Positions 18,424 to 27,414 of a stretch of 64,000 nt of DNA are shown here, piece after piece (position 1 is the first letter of the stretch; each line of letters opens with the position of its first letter). The translations under genes and the position numbers were made by a program. Origin of the DNA: Neolewinella antarctica (GTDB lineage: Bacteria; Bacteroidota; Bacteroidia; Chitinophagales; Saprospiraceae); assembly GCF_011927835.1 (NCBI RefSeq), contig NZ_JAATJH010000002.1, positions 1,097,506 through 1,161,505 on the forward strand, in the 5' to 3' direction. The notes below the pieces were generated by a model that saw only the letters and a program-made list of their open reading frames with translations, ran no database searches and was not told where the DNA came from.

Positions 18424-19158
18424 ATGAAATTTATTTACTTAAGCCTCTGTGTTTTACTGGCTTTTGGCCTCGATGCACAGATTACCGATCCGAAAGCAAC
18501 GGAGTTTTATACCCCCGTCCCCCCGAAAGTGGAATCCGGCGAAAGCATTGGCACTCCGCCGAGTGACGCCATTGTGCTACTCGGTCTCGAAGGGGATTTG
18601 AGTGCATGGGTTGCGAAAAAAGATAGCTCCCCCGTAGCTTGGACCGTCGCGGACGGTGTCATGACCGTAAAAGCCGGCACCGGAGACATCAAAACCCGCC
18701 GCACCTTTGGTGACGTCCAACTACACCTAGAATGGCGGAGCCCGAACGAGCCCGACAAGGAAGGGCAGAACCGGGGTAACTCCGGCGTTTTTCTAATGGA
18801 CCGCTACGAAGTACAAATCCTGGAAAGCAACGGCGGCGAGACTTACACGAACGGCCAGGCCGGGAGTATTTACAAGGAAAGCCCACCGCTCGTCAACGTG
18901 ACTAGCAAGATGGGTGACTGGAATACTTACAATATTGTATTCATGAAGCCCCACTTTAATGCGGACGGAATGCTCATCCGCCCGGCTACCATTACGGTGC
19001 TGCACAACGGCGTTCTCATACAAAATCACTGGGAGATCAAAGGCGTGACCGAGTACATCGGCTTGCATAAATACACGGCGCACGGGGATGATGTGATCAG
19101 TCTGCAGGACCACAGTAACGAGGTTTCTTATCGGAATATCTGGGTAAGGGAGCTTTAA
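18424..19158 (+). CDS. Secreted DUF1080 protein (3-keto-disaccharide hydrolase family)
   Basis: A secreted protein of 244 aa. The signal peptide is MKFIYLSLCVLLAFGLDAQ, and the ATG at 18424 is chosen for that reason. The concanavalin-like DUF1080 fold is indicated by LEGDLSAW, the DGVMTVKAG segment, FGDVQLHLEWRSPNEP, GNSGVFLMDRYEVQILES, and the C-terminal HDNEV-like segment HSNEVSYRNIWVREL. Members hydrolyse 3-keto-glycosides or bind glycans. The gene is followed within 8-35 bp by glycerate kinase on the same strand, so the two may be co-transcribed. Confidence 0.82.
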   Translation: MKFIYLSLCVLLAFGLDAQITDPKATEFYTPVPPKVESGESIGTPPSDAIVLLGLEGDLSAWVAKKDSSPVAWTVADGVMTVKAGTGDIKTRRTFGDVQLHLEWRSPNEPDKEGQNRGNSGVFLMDRYEVQILESNGGETYTNGQAGSIYKESPPLVNVTSKMGDWNTYNIVFMKPHFNADGMLIRPATITVLHNGVLIQNHWEIKGVTEYIGLHKYTAHGDDVISLQDHSNEVSYRNIWVREL

Positions 19159-19192
19159 CCGGTCATTGGTTTACGATGAAAATGTAGGTATT

Positions 19193-20311
19193 GTGCGCGT
19201 ACTCATTTGTCCGGATAAATTTAAAGGATCGCTAACCGCGCGGGAGGTGATCGACAGCATTCGATTGGGTATTTTGCAAGCTGACCCCACGGCGCAAATT
19301 ATTAGCCAGCCACTGGCGGATGGTGGGGAAGGGTCGTTGAGCATCGTCCGGGACTTATTTGCATTACAAGAACACCGGCTGGAAGTAACCGGCCCGTTAC
19401 GCCGCCCGGTGATGGCAACTTATTTGATGGGAGACGGCGTGGCTTACATCGAATCCGCCAGCGCCTGTGGCTTGCAGTTGGTACCGCCGCACCGGCGCGA
19501 CCCGGGATTCACCACAACGATCGGCGTGGGGCAATTGATTGAAGACGCGTTGGCGCGGGGGGCGAAGGAGATCAATCTGTTTCTGGGGGGAAGCGCGACC
19601 AATGACGGGGGCGTGGGCATGGCCGCCGCACTGGGTTACCAGTTCTTTAGTGACCGGGGGAATGACTTCGTGCCTAGTGGAGACTCTTTGGGTTACGTCA
19701 CCAAGGTTGATGCTTCGGGGGTAGGGGAGGTTTTAAAGAAGGCAACCGTCCGGGCGATTTGTGACGTGCGGAATCCTTTGCTTGGGCCGAATGGCGCTAC
19801 GTATGTCTATGCGGTACAAAAGGGGGCTACGGTTGAAGAATTGCCCGTGCTGGAAAACAACCTTAGTCATCTGGACGCGGTGCTGGAAGGAGTATCATCA
19901 CAGGACACACAAGAATTACCGGGGGCCGGCGCGGCGGGTGGGCTTGGCTACGGCGCCGCTGTTTTTCTCGGCGCAGAACTGATTTCCGGTTCGGACTGGC
20001 TAATGGACGCGGTGAACCTGCGCGGTCTTATGCAAGAAGCAGACTTGGTGATTACCGGCGAAGGGAAGGTCGACCGGCAGACGCTTTCCGGGAAGGTGGT
20101 CGCTGGGGTGGGGCGACTGGGGCTGGAGCTTGGCGTGCCCGTTTGGGCGGTGGCGGGGGTGAATGAGTTGGGGCAGGCGGAGTTGCCGGCGGGGGTGGCG
20201 CGGGTGCTGGCTTTGGTGGATTTGCCGGGGGTTACGGTGGGGCGGGCGGTGCGGGGGGCTGGGGGGCTTTTGGTTGGGTTGGTGGCTGGGGAACTAAGTA
20301 GTGATAATTAG
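19193..20311 (+). CDS. Glycerate kinase (GlxK/GarK type)
   Basis: Phosphorylates D-glycerate with ATP in glyoxylate/glycerate use. The N-terminus VRVLICPDKFKGSLTAREV is the class signature; I choose the GTG at 19193, since an earlier TTG (19166) adds a non-family leader. Other motifs are PLADGGEGSL, ESASACGLQLV, FLGGSATNDGGVGMAAALG, AICDVRNPLLGPNGA, GAAGGLGYGAAVFLGAEL, and ITGEGKVDRQTLSGK. Length 372 aa is typical. The last 200 nt are extremely G-rich on the coding strand, with many GGG to GGGGGG runs, unlike the rest of the gene. A more AT-rich accessory block starts directly after. Confidence 0.93.
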   Translation: MRVLICPDKFKGSLTAREVIDSIRLGILQADPTAQIISQPLADGGEGSLSIVRDLFALQEHRLEVTGPLRRPVMATYLMGDGVAYIESASACGLQLVPPHRRDPGFTTTIGVGQLIEDALARGAKEINLFLGGSATNDGGVGMAAALGYQFFSDRGNDFVPSGDSLGYVTKVDASGVGEVLKKATVRAICDVRNPLLGPNGATYVYAVQKGATVEELPVLENNLSHLDAVLEGVSSQDTQELPGAGAAGGLGYGAAVFLGAELISGSDWLMDAVNLRGLMQEADLVITGEGKVDRQTLSGKVVAGVGRLGLELGVPVWAVAGVNELGQAELPAGVARVLALVDLPGVTVGRAVRGAGGLLVGLVAGELSSDN

Positions 20312-20603
20312 GTACCACTAATTACGTGTTACACTGTGTAAAGTAGTTGAATGAGCGTTTATAAGATCGACGACGAAAGGTAGTTAGTACTTAATTTCAG
20401 TCAACTGGTAAACGTTAAAAAAGTGTTAACGTATTTAATCGGGGGTCGATGTGTACTTGACATTGACTTTATCAATATATATTTATACCATACATCCAGT
20501 ATACCTTTGCTTAATAGCTGTTGCTAGCTACTCCAAATAGGCCCGTTTGTGGTGAATAAATTTAGCTGCTAAGCATCTCTCATTTTATCTAAAATCCTTT
20601 CTA
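20312..20603. other. AT-rich intergenic region before the phase-variable lipoprotein
   Basis: About 290 bp without a gene. It holds two small inverted repeats: TAATTAG/CTAATTA (20305-20324) and ACGTTAA/TTAACGT (20412-20432). A full -7 promoter box TACCTTTG lies at 20502-20509, about 95 nt before the lipoprotein ATG. A TTG at 20463-20465 is too far upstream for a normal -33 box. Confidence 0.5.
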
Positions 20604-21810
20604 ATGTTTACCCCCCCCCACGCGGAGAATAGCCTTCGCCGCACTCCTTCTCTGCTCCGTGTTCTTCTCCTGTGAGGACCAGGACGTACTCCAGCCCGAA
20701 GCTGCCTTTCAACAACCTACGGAAGTCATTTCGTTAGACATCCCGACGGTTGATTTGAGTGAAATCGACTTTACGGTAGTGGATGGTATCCCTAGTTTTC
20801 CGGACCTGATGGAATTTAGTAAAGCTAAGGTAGCCGTTACTAATGCCGATGAGGAAGAACTTCGCCTCTGGACTAAGGCCAAAGGTTTTCAGAGCATGTT
20901 TTTCACTTATGACCAGTGGTTAGAAGATTTGCCGGATGAGAAGCCAGCGGTGGATATCACCATCCCCTCTTACGTTCACGTAGAAAAAGACCGCAAAGGT
21001 GGAGATGACTTTTTTGATGTCAATTCCTACTCTTTAATCAACAGCTTTCTCGTGAACAGCGATGGCGAATTTTTCATCGGGCAAGGACTACACAAAGTCA
21101 GTAAAAACCACCACGTGCAGGTAGTGTCCGGTGATCAATCGCTACTGGCACGGGCTACAACTACCCTTACTACTGATTCTAGCGCTGGTATTTTTGTTGA
21201 CTATTACGATGGTCGTACTTTCGACATGAGCGATATAGAGAAGGCACCAGCGGAGAGCTTAGTCCAATGCCCCTACCTAAGGACCGTGGACTCTCATACC
21301 GGTTATTATCTGGAAGCTGAGAAAGAAATTAATACACGCGTATTACGTGGAGGTCTTACCGTTAATCTCATGCAAGTAAGGGACAGGCAAGGTGCACAAG
21401 AGATAAGCTATTTCACGGAAGTTTACGCCAAAAATACAAGGTATAATTGGCCCAGAAGACGTTATATCTTAGCGAATGTGCGCGTAAGAAGCCTTGTCAA
21501 CTTCGACATGTTACGTCGTCCCATCGGGGCATTCGCTCCACAGGGTTCAGGTGATGTTGACAATATTTCTTTCGTTGAGGGACAGAGTGGACCTGCTGAT
21601 CTCTCATCATTTAACAGGGAGTTAGGAATTGTCAAACTGGCGGGTTTGATAATTGATAGCGGTGTGTACACCCGTGAGCAATTCCGTAATTATCAGGGGG
21701 GCTCCTTCATTCTAGACGATTTACGATACGATATCTTTAGGGGCCAAGTTCGTGCCGAATGGGACCAAACCGGTTGGCGTGGAATGCAGACTGATGTCGG
21801 ATGCCGATAG
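20604..21810 (+). pseudogene. Lipoprotein of unknown function, out of frame at a C9 tract (possibly phase-variable)
   Basis: From 20605 the reading frame encodes a lipoprotein signal (RRIAFAALLLCSVFFSC) and about 380 further residues ending DVGCR. The only ATG in position (20604) is one base out of frame: a run of nine C (20611-20619) directly after MFT shifts it, and that frame stops after 23 codons. With eight C the ATG would read straight into the signal peptide. In the long frame the only usual start codon is a GTG at 20659, which would cut the signal in half. The mature part, rich in acidic and aromatic residues (for example DIPTVDLSEIDFTVVDGIPSF spaced over the N-terminus), has no domain I recognise. 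It precedes DUF4249/TonB receptor genes, suggesting a surface-exposed or uptake-linked role. This is either slipped-strand phase variation, a broken gene, or a sequencing error in the homopolymer. Confidence 0.75.
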
Positions 21811-22001
21811 TGAAATAAAACAACACTACTACATTTACTTAAGCTAGAAGATGCCGTGCGTACGCGGACAATATCTTGTAAGTCAAGTAGTTATTGTTAG
21901 TCATGGAAACTAGTCCATAGTTAGTTCTTTCTAGACACTTAAACTAGCCTCTCGCTGTTTCCTCTTGGAATAGTGGGAGGCTAGTTGCAATTATAACCTA
22001 C

Positions 22002-22931
22002 ATGAAGATTTTGATTTACCTGTTATCACTGGCAAGCCTTTTCTCATGTGTAGAAGGTGAATTCGACCTACCTGAAACATCAATCGAACCAAAGTTAGGC
22101 GTCATGGCATTTTTGATGGATAGCACCCTGGCGGAAGTCAGAATCAGTAAGTCGCTCACGCCCGCCAGTTTGGAATTAGCGTACCGGGTTCCGGATGCTG
22201 AAGTGAAATTGTTCAAAAACGATAGTTTACTGACCAATTTACAAAATTACCCGGCCTACGACGCTAAATCCTGGAGATTTGGTGGATACCGGAGTTCGGT
22301 ATACTTGAGCGATGAAATAATAATTGTTGAAGAAGGAGCTAACTATCATTTGGTGATCGATGCGCCTAGTTATCCGACGGTACGTAGTGAGGCCGTGGTT
22401 GCAATCACTACCCTGCGCGACGTTAAATTAGAAGCTACATTCAGTTTTACGGAACCCGATTTTTCCGGGAAATCACGTAAAATTATTGATAAGATGTCGA
22501 TTAAATATACTAACGTTGGTGACATGACGGGTGAAATTTATGTCACAACAACATACCAGAATAATTCACCTGATGTATTTGGTTTGCCGATCAAATATGA
22601 TCGAGATACGAGTGTGTACCACCATGATTTTGTATACGGAGAAGAATACCTTCGCCTTGATCCTCTTTCAATGGGCTGGCAGACATTTATAGACCCCACT
22701 AGTCGAAAAAACCCCAATCCATTTGGTCTGCTCGGTTCTCCAACCTCCTTGAGTATAATACGGGTGCCGGAGGCATACACTAACTTTTCCAATATCGTAG
22801 TAGCTCAAGACTTGCAAAGTTTATCCGGACTCTACGCCACTTCCCCCACCACCGTGCCGACAAACATGATTGGGGGATACGGCATTTTTACGATTATTGA
22901 GCGCCACCATGGTTTGTTCGATCTTCGGTAG
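22002..22931 (+). CDS. DUF4249-family lipoprotein, copy 1
   Basis: A protein of 309 aa with lipobox LFSC after a short signal (MKILIYLLSLASLFSC). DUF4249 proteins of Bacteroidota are lipoproteins usually encoded next to carboxypeptidase-like TonB-dependent receptors, as here, and probably assist that receptor at the outer membrane; their ligands are unknown. Features are an N-terminal beta-rich region (DSTLAEVRISKSLTP, YRVPDAEVKLFKND) and a C-terminal LSGLYATSPTTVPTNMIGG followed by GYGIFTIIERHH. The next gene is a tandem paralogue with nearly identical N- and C-terminal thirds and a diverged middle. The neighbourhood is more AT-rich than the flanks. Confidence 0.85.
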   Translation: MKILIYLLSLASLFSCVEGEFDLPETSIEPKLGVMAFLMDSTLAEVRISKSLTPASLELAYRVPDAEVKLFKNDSLLTNLQNYPAYDAKSWRFGGYRSSVYLSDEIIIVEEGANYHLVIDAPSYPTVRSEAVVAITTLRDVKLEATFSFTEPDFSGKSRKIIDKMSIKYTNVGDMTGEIYVTTTYQNNSPDVFGLPIKYDRDTSVYHHDFVYGEEYLRLDPLSMGWQTFIDPTSRKNPNPFGLLGSPTSLSIIRVPEAYTNFSNIVVAQDLQSLSGLYATSPTTVPTNMIGGYGIFTIIERHHGLFDLR

Positions 22932-23043
22932 CCGAATGGTTTTCACTTGTCCTGTGTGGATACGCTTCGATGAATTTATGTGCAGCTAGTTTACTTAAGA
23001 AGGTATTAATGAATTAGCTTAACCGCTCGTAATTTTTGCTAAC

Positions 23044-23967
23044 ATGAAAATACTAATCAGTCTGCTATTATTGTCGAGTCTGCTCTCCTGCGTAGAAGGC
23101 GAATTCGATCTTCCCGAAACATCCATCGAACCAAAGTTAGGTGTCATCGCATTCTTAATGGACAGCACCCTGGCGGAAGTCAGAATCAGTAAATCGCTCA
23201 CGCCCGCTAGCCTGGAATTGGAGTACCGAGTTCCCGACGCGAAGGTGAGGTTATTTAAGAACGATAGTTTGTTGACCACCTTGCATAATTACCCAGCGTA
23301 TGATGCGAAAAGGTGGAGATTTGGTGGATATACGAGTTCAGTATATTTGAGTGACGAAATAGTAGTTGTCGAAGAAGGGGCCAGGTATCACTTAGTGATC
23401 GACGCGCCTAATTATCCCGTGGTACGAAGTGACGCTGTAGTAGCAACTAATGCCCTGAGCAATGTCGAAGTTGAAGCTGTTATCCGGTATTTACCACCTA
23501 ACTTTTTAGGAGATTCGTTTAGCATTATTGATACTTTATCAATCAAATACTATAATAGTGGTAGCATAGACGATGAAATTTATGTTGCTGCTTCTTTCCG
23601 AAATTCATCACCTGATGTAGCTGGTTTGCCGTTTAAATTTGATCGGGACACGAGCATCTATCACCATGATTTTCCGTATGGTAGGAGCCAGCTTCTTCTT
23701 AACCCTATTTCAACGGACTGGCAGACATTTATTGACCCTAGCAAATATAGGATAAACTCCTCAAATTTTGGTCACGATGCTTCCATTATTGTGATTCGAG
23801 TGCCGGAACAATTCACTAACTTTTCCGACATCGTAGCAGCTCAGGATTTACAGAGCCTATCCGGACTCTACGCCACCTCCCCCACCACTGTGCCGACGAA
23901 CATGATTGGCGGATACGGCATTTTTACGATTATTGAGCGCCACCATGGTTTGTTCGACCTTCGGTAG
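23044..23967 (+). CDS. DUF4249-family lipoprotein, copy 2
   Basis: A protein of 307 aa with lipobox LLSC. Paralogue of the gene immediately upstream: the first about 130 residues differ at few positions and the last 40 are identical, but residues about 140-250 are only loosely similar. The duplicated unit includes the non-coding tail, since both genes are followed by related sequence (GGTTTTCACTT, GTGAATTTATG-like, AGAAGGT, TTTAACCGCTC). This suggests a tandem duplication with later divergence, or gene conversion limited to the ends. It is followed after 200 bp by the TonB receptor, its likely partner. Confidence 0.85.
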   Translation: MKILISLLLLSSLLSCVEGEFDLPETSIEPKLGVIAFLMDSTLAEVRISKSLTPASLELEYRVPDAKVRLFKNDSLLTTLHNYPAYDAKRWRFGGYTSSVYLSDEIVVVEEGARYHLVIDAPNYPVVRSDAVVATNALSNVEVEAVIRYLPPNFLGDSFSIIDTLSIKYYNSGSIDDEIYVAASFRNSSPDVAGLPFKFDRDTSIYHHDFPYGRSQLLLNPISTDWQTFIDPSKYRINSSNFGHDASIIVIRVPEQFTNFSDIVAAQDLQSLSGLYATSPTTVPTNMIGGYGIFTIIERHHGLFDLR

Positions 23968-24168
23968 CGGGACGGTTTTCACTTATGCTTTACAGAAACG
24001 CCTCAGTGAATTTATGGAGTAGACATTTTGCGTAAGAAGGTGTCGATGAATCAGTTTAACCGCTCCCGAAGCGTGCACAATTATTTTCGTCAAGAGTCGA
24101 ATCCTATTTATCGCAAGAACGAGAGCAGCGTCCGGGCGTGATTAACTGTTTTTATTCAATAATATTTT

Positions 24169-26574
24169 ATGATTAATCGAACTGGCCGGGTGTTTAGCTT
24201 TCAGTACAAAATCAGTGTTAATCCTATTTCTATCCGGTTGGGTATCGTGCTTTTAGTGGGTGGATTTATTTCTCTCTCCAGTTTATCGGCACAAACCACC
24301 TTAACGGGAGTAGTCCGCGACAGCCTTACGCAGGAAAGCCTGCCCTTCGCCAACGTCCAGAGCCACGACGGCAAAATAGGCGCAACCGCGGACGAAGCGG
24401 GGTACTTCAAGCTGCAACTCCCCGAACCCGGCTCCACGGATTCCTTCAGGATCACCTACGTGGGGTACCGAATGGGCAATTTCGCGCTGGTGCCCGCCGC
24501 TGGTACCCAACCCACCGTGTTTTCCCTGGCGGCTTCTTCCCTGCTGCCCACGGTCGAAGTAACCGTGCCCGGCTCGACGTTCGGCCCCACCGCGGGCGTT
24601 CTCACCCCGTCGGTCGCCGAACTGAAACGTACGCCGGTGTTGTTCGGCGAGGCGGACCCCCTAAAGAGTCTCGCGCTCCTGCCCGGCATCAGCAGCGGTA
24701 GTGAAGGCAGCGCAGCCATCAACATCCGCGGCGGTAATCCTAACCAGACGGATCTACTGATTGACGGTAACCGCATTTATAACGTGAACCACATCGGTGG
24801 CATCCTCTCGGCGGTGCCTACCCTGGGTACGAAAACGGTAACGGTTTACAAAGGCGGCGTCCCCGCCAGGTACGGCGGCCGGCTGAGCGGGGTGGTCGAC
24901 ATCACGTTGCGGGAAGGACGCCGGGACAAGTTGGTGAAAACGTTCGGTATCGGTTTTGGAACCATGCAGGCGGCGCTGGAAGGTCCGGTGGGGAAAGATA
25001 AGCAGGGCTCCTTCCTGGTGACCGGTCGCTACTCCTACCCGTCGATCATCAATAATCTCGCTAACAGCGGGAGCTACGAAAAACTGGAAAGTGGCTCCCA
25101 CGAATCCATCAGCCTGTACGACTTCGTCGGTAAATACCGCCGCGACCTCGGACGCCACGTCGTTACGGCCTCCGCATTCATCAGTGGGGACAACGGGTTG
25201 ACGCAGAACGACCGTAATTTTAATTTGTCAGCCGACGATTTTGCCTGGGGAAACCGATCCTTTACCCTGAAACACCAGTACCGCTCACCCGGCGGTGGCG
25301 TGTGGTCGAACTCGTTACAGTACCTCAACTACTCCTACCAATTCGACCGCTGGGTGAAACCCGACGACCGGTCCGATCGCGAAGTAACCATCGCCCAGCG
25401 GGAACTGAGCAGTTCGCTGAACGACGTCGTGGCAACCACCGAATACGCCTACGGCTTTAACCGCCACCTGGACGTCTACGCCGGGCTCTACACCGCCGGG
25501 CATTCTTTCCGGACGGCCATCGAAGATAAGTTCACTACGGGAGAGCTGACGCAAACATTCGACCGCACGATCGGTCAGGACTCCCTCGAAGTTGCCCTGT
25601 ACGCTTCGGCTGACGTGAAGCTATTACGGGATCGCTTACAGTTGATGATGGGGCTGCGCGTTAGCGGCCTCGGCCTCGCCCTGCCCCGCAACGTGGAGCC
25701 GCGCCTTCGCCTGTCCTACAATTTCTACGAGGGCTTTTACTTGAATGCCTCCTACGATCATCACTTTCAGTACGTACACCAGCTCACTCCGAGCATTTCT
25801 CTGTACCCCAATGAGCTCTATTTGTTAGCCAACGACCAGTTCCCGGCCGAGCGCTCCCGGCAGGCCGCGGTGGGTGTTGGTGGCCTGCACGGATCGCTCC
25901 AGTGGTCGGTCGAAGCTTTTCACAAACGGCTCGACCAGTTGGTACGGCTCAACCCCGGTCAGGAACGGGACGCCGATTTCGTCGAACGGTTTCCGCAAAA
26001 CGTAGTGGGGGACGGTGAGGGAGAAGTCCGGGGGCTCGAGATTTACCTCAAACGAACCGGTGAGAAATTTGATTACAGCATCGCCTACACCCTGAGCAGA
26101 TCGGACCGGCGGTACGACGAGGTGAACGAAGGCCGGTGGTTTCCTTTTACCTTCGACCGGCAGCACGATCTAGGTATTACTACCTCGCTTGCTATTGGGA
26201 AGAAGTGGCGGCTCAACACCGCTTTTATCTATCAGTCGGGCCACCGCTTTACGCTGCCGCTGGCCAGTACGGCCTTTTTCCAGGTTTGGGGTGACTACAA
26301 CGACGCCCGACTGCCCGCCTTCAACATTCTGAACGTCAGTGCATCGAAACAGTGGCGGGGTAAGCGGCGGGCGAATCGTCACCACGAGTTGACATTTTCG
26401 TTGTACAATGCTTACAACCGCCCCAACCCGTACACGCTCGAATTCGGCAACTCCTGGTCGCAGGGCATCGACCCCCAGACGGGTCTAGTAACCGAGGTAG
26501 TTTCGCTGGAAGTAGTCACGTTATCCGCTTTCCCCATCCTCCCCGGCGTCAATTATACCGTCACGATCAAGTAG
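24169..26574 (+). CDS. TonB-dependent receptor with carboxypeptidase-like regulatory domain
   Basis: An outer-membrane beta-barrel of 801 aa that imports a ligand using TonB energy. The signal region ends SSLSAQ at about res 42. The carboxypeptidase D-like regulatory domain follows (TLTGVVRDSLTQESLPFANV, ITYVGYRMG). The plug is clear: PLKSLALLPGISSGSEGSAAINIRGGNPNQTDLLIDGNRIYN (read as separate motifs) and VTVYKGGVPARYGGRLSGVVDI. The remaining about 550 residues are alternating barrel strands ending NYTVTIK. This subclass travels with DUF4249 lipoproteins, two of which precede it. No SusD partner is present, so it is not a typical polysaccharide-utilisation locus. The ligand is unknown. It converges on queE with 17 bp between. 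Confidence 0.93.
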   Translation: MINRTGRVFSFQYKISVNPISIRLGIVLLVGGFISLSSLSAQTTLTGVVRDSLTQESLPFANVQSHDGKIGATADEAGYFKLQLPEPGSTDSFRITYVGYRMGNFALVPAAGTQPTVFSLAASSLLPTVEVTVPGSTFGPTAGVLTPSVAELKRTPVLFGEADPLKSLALLPGISSGSEGSAAINIRGGNPNQTDLLIDGNRIYNVNHIGGILSAVPTLGTKTVTVYKGGVPARYGGRLSGVVDITLREGRRDKLVKTFGIGFGTMQAALEGPVGKDKQGSFLVTGRYSYPSIINNLANSGSYEKLESGSHESISLYDFVGKYRRDLGRHVVTASAFISGDNGLTQNDRNFNLSADDFAWGNRSFTLKHQYRSPGGGVWSNSLQYLNYSYQFDRWVKPDDRSDREVTIAQRELSSSLNDVVATTEYAYGFNRHLDVYAGLYTAGHSFRTAIEDKFTTGELTQTFDRTIGQDSLEVALYASADVKLLRDRLQLMMGLRVSGLGLALPRNVEPRLRLSYNFYEGFYLNASYDHHFQYVHQLTPSISLYPNELYLLANDQFPAERSRQAAVGVGGLHGSLQWSVEAFHKRLDQLVRLNPGQERDADFVERFPQNVVGDGEGEVRGLEIYLKRTGEKFDYSIAYTLSRSDRRYDEVNEGRWFPFTFDRQHDLGITTSLAIGKKWRLNTAFIYQSGHRFTLPLASTAFFQVWGDYNDARLPAFNILNVSASKQWRGKRRANRHHELTFSLYNAYNRPNPYTLEFGNSWSQGIDPQTGLVTEVVSLEVVTLSAFPILPGVNYTVTIK

Positions 26575-26591
26575 GTTGCTTAGGCGCCACG

Positions 26592-27227
26592 TCAGTCGAT
26601 CCCCATCATCTTGTGCGTTTGAAGGCTAATTCGCCACTGCGGATGCGCCATGCAGTAACCAACCACCGCCGGAGTGTTATCGGTGCCGGGTTCGTCCTTA
26701 GGTTGGAGGAAGAAGTGGGTAAAACCCAAATCCGTAAAAGCCGGCGGCTGGGCTCCCCATTCCGGTTGCGGATAAACGAGCTTCAGTTCGTCGCCCACGG
26801 TCACCACTAATTTTGCGTTGGCTTTCGGGCTGACGCAGACCCAATCAATACTCTCCGGAACAACAACCGTCCCGTTCGTTTCCACGGCCACCTCGAAACC
26901 ACGATCGTGCAGCGCCTGGATGAGCGGCTCGTCCAGTTGTAGCAGCGGTTCGCCACCGGTGCACACGACGTAAGGCGTACCCCCACCCGGCCATAAGCTC
27001 GCGACTAGGTCAGCGCATTCCTGCAAGGTATAGCGCCCTCCGTTTTGTCCGTCCGTACCAATAAAGTCCGTATCACAAAACTGGCAAACGGCACCACTCC
27101 GGTCCTCTTCCCTGCCACTCCAGAGGTTGCAACCCGCAAAGCGCAGGAACACGGCGGCGCGGCCGGCTTGGGCGCCTTCGCCCTGGAGGGTGTAAAAGGA
27201 TTCTTTTATTTTGTAGGTACGAGCCAT
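26592..27227 (-). CDS. queE: 7-carboxy-7-deazaguanine synthase (radical SAM)
   Basis: Radical-SAM enzyme that converts 6-carboxytetrahydropterin to 7-carboxy-7-deazaguanine in queuosine/preQ0 synthesis. The N-terminus MARTYKIKESFYTLQGEGAQ is diagnostic; I choose the ATG at 27227, dropping an upstream extension. The cluster cysteines are spaced CX14CX2C (CNLWSGREEDRSGAVCQFC) instead of the usual CX3CX2C, a variant known from some QueE enzymes. Other landmarks are VCTGGEPLLQLD, VAVETNGTV, CVSPKANAKL, and FFLQPKDEPGTDN. Length 211 aa is normal. A perfect -7 box TACCTTTG (complement 27235-27242) ends 7 nt before the ATG. Confidence 0.94.
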   Translation of the reverse strand: MARTYKIKESFYTLQGEGAQAGRAAVFLRFAGCNLWSGREEDRSGAVCQFCDTDFIGTDGQNGGRYTLQECADLVASLWPGGGTPYVVCTGGEPLLQLDEPLIQALHDRGFEVAVETNGTVVVPESIDWVCVSPKANAKLVVTVGDELKLVYPQPEWGAQPPAFTDLGFTHFFLQPKDEPGTDNTPAVVGYCMAHPQWRISLQTHKMMGID

Positions 27228-27234
27228 TAGGCGG

Positions 27235-27242
27235 CAAAGGTA
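27235..27242 (-). promoter_or_regulatory. -7 promoter box abutting the queE start
   Basis: The complement reads TACCTTTG, a full match to TAnnTTTG, followed by CCGCCTA and ATG. It implies a transcript with almost no leader. Confidence 0.55.
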
Positions 27243-27256
27243 TTGCTTCCGACGGA

Positions 27257-27279
27257 TTTGCTGCGCAGTACTTCGTGCA
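27257..27279. repeat. 23-bp dispersed repeat, copy 1
   Basis: On the minus strand this begins TGCACGAAGTACTGCG and ends AGCAAA. A second copy with one mismatch lies at 38601-38623 in the opposite orientation on the plus strand. Both are intergenic, before gene starts. Confidence 0.6.
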
Positions 27280-27414
27280 CCAGAGGAAGTTGAGGAGGGT
27301 AAAAGAGGAGGTATGACACGACCGTGTATTATTCGGGCTATAATCAGCTCAAAATCCACAATGCCAGTCGCGCATCTTCACTCTTTCCTCTTACTTCTTT
27401 CCTCCCCTCCCCTC

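Noticed and set aside
20659..21810. GTG start for the poly-C lipoprotein
   Set aside because: It would begin in the middle of the signal peptide, leaving MFFSC, which cannot serve as an export signal.
22002..26574. Polysaccharide utilisation locus (SusC/SusD)
   Set aside because: No SusD-like gene is present; the lipoproteins are DUF4249 type and the receptor is of the matching non-PUL class.
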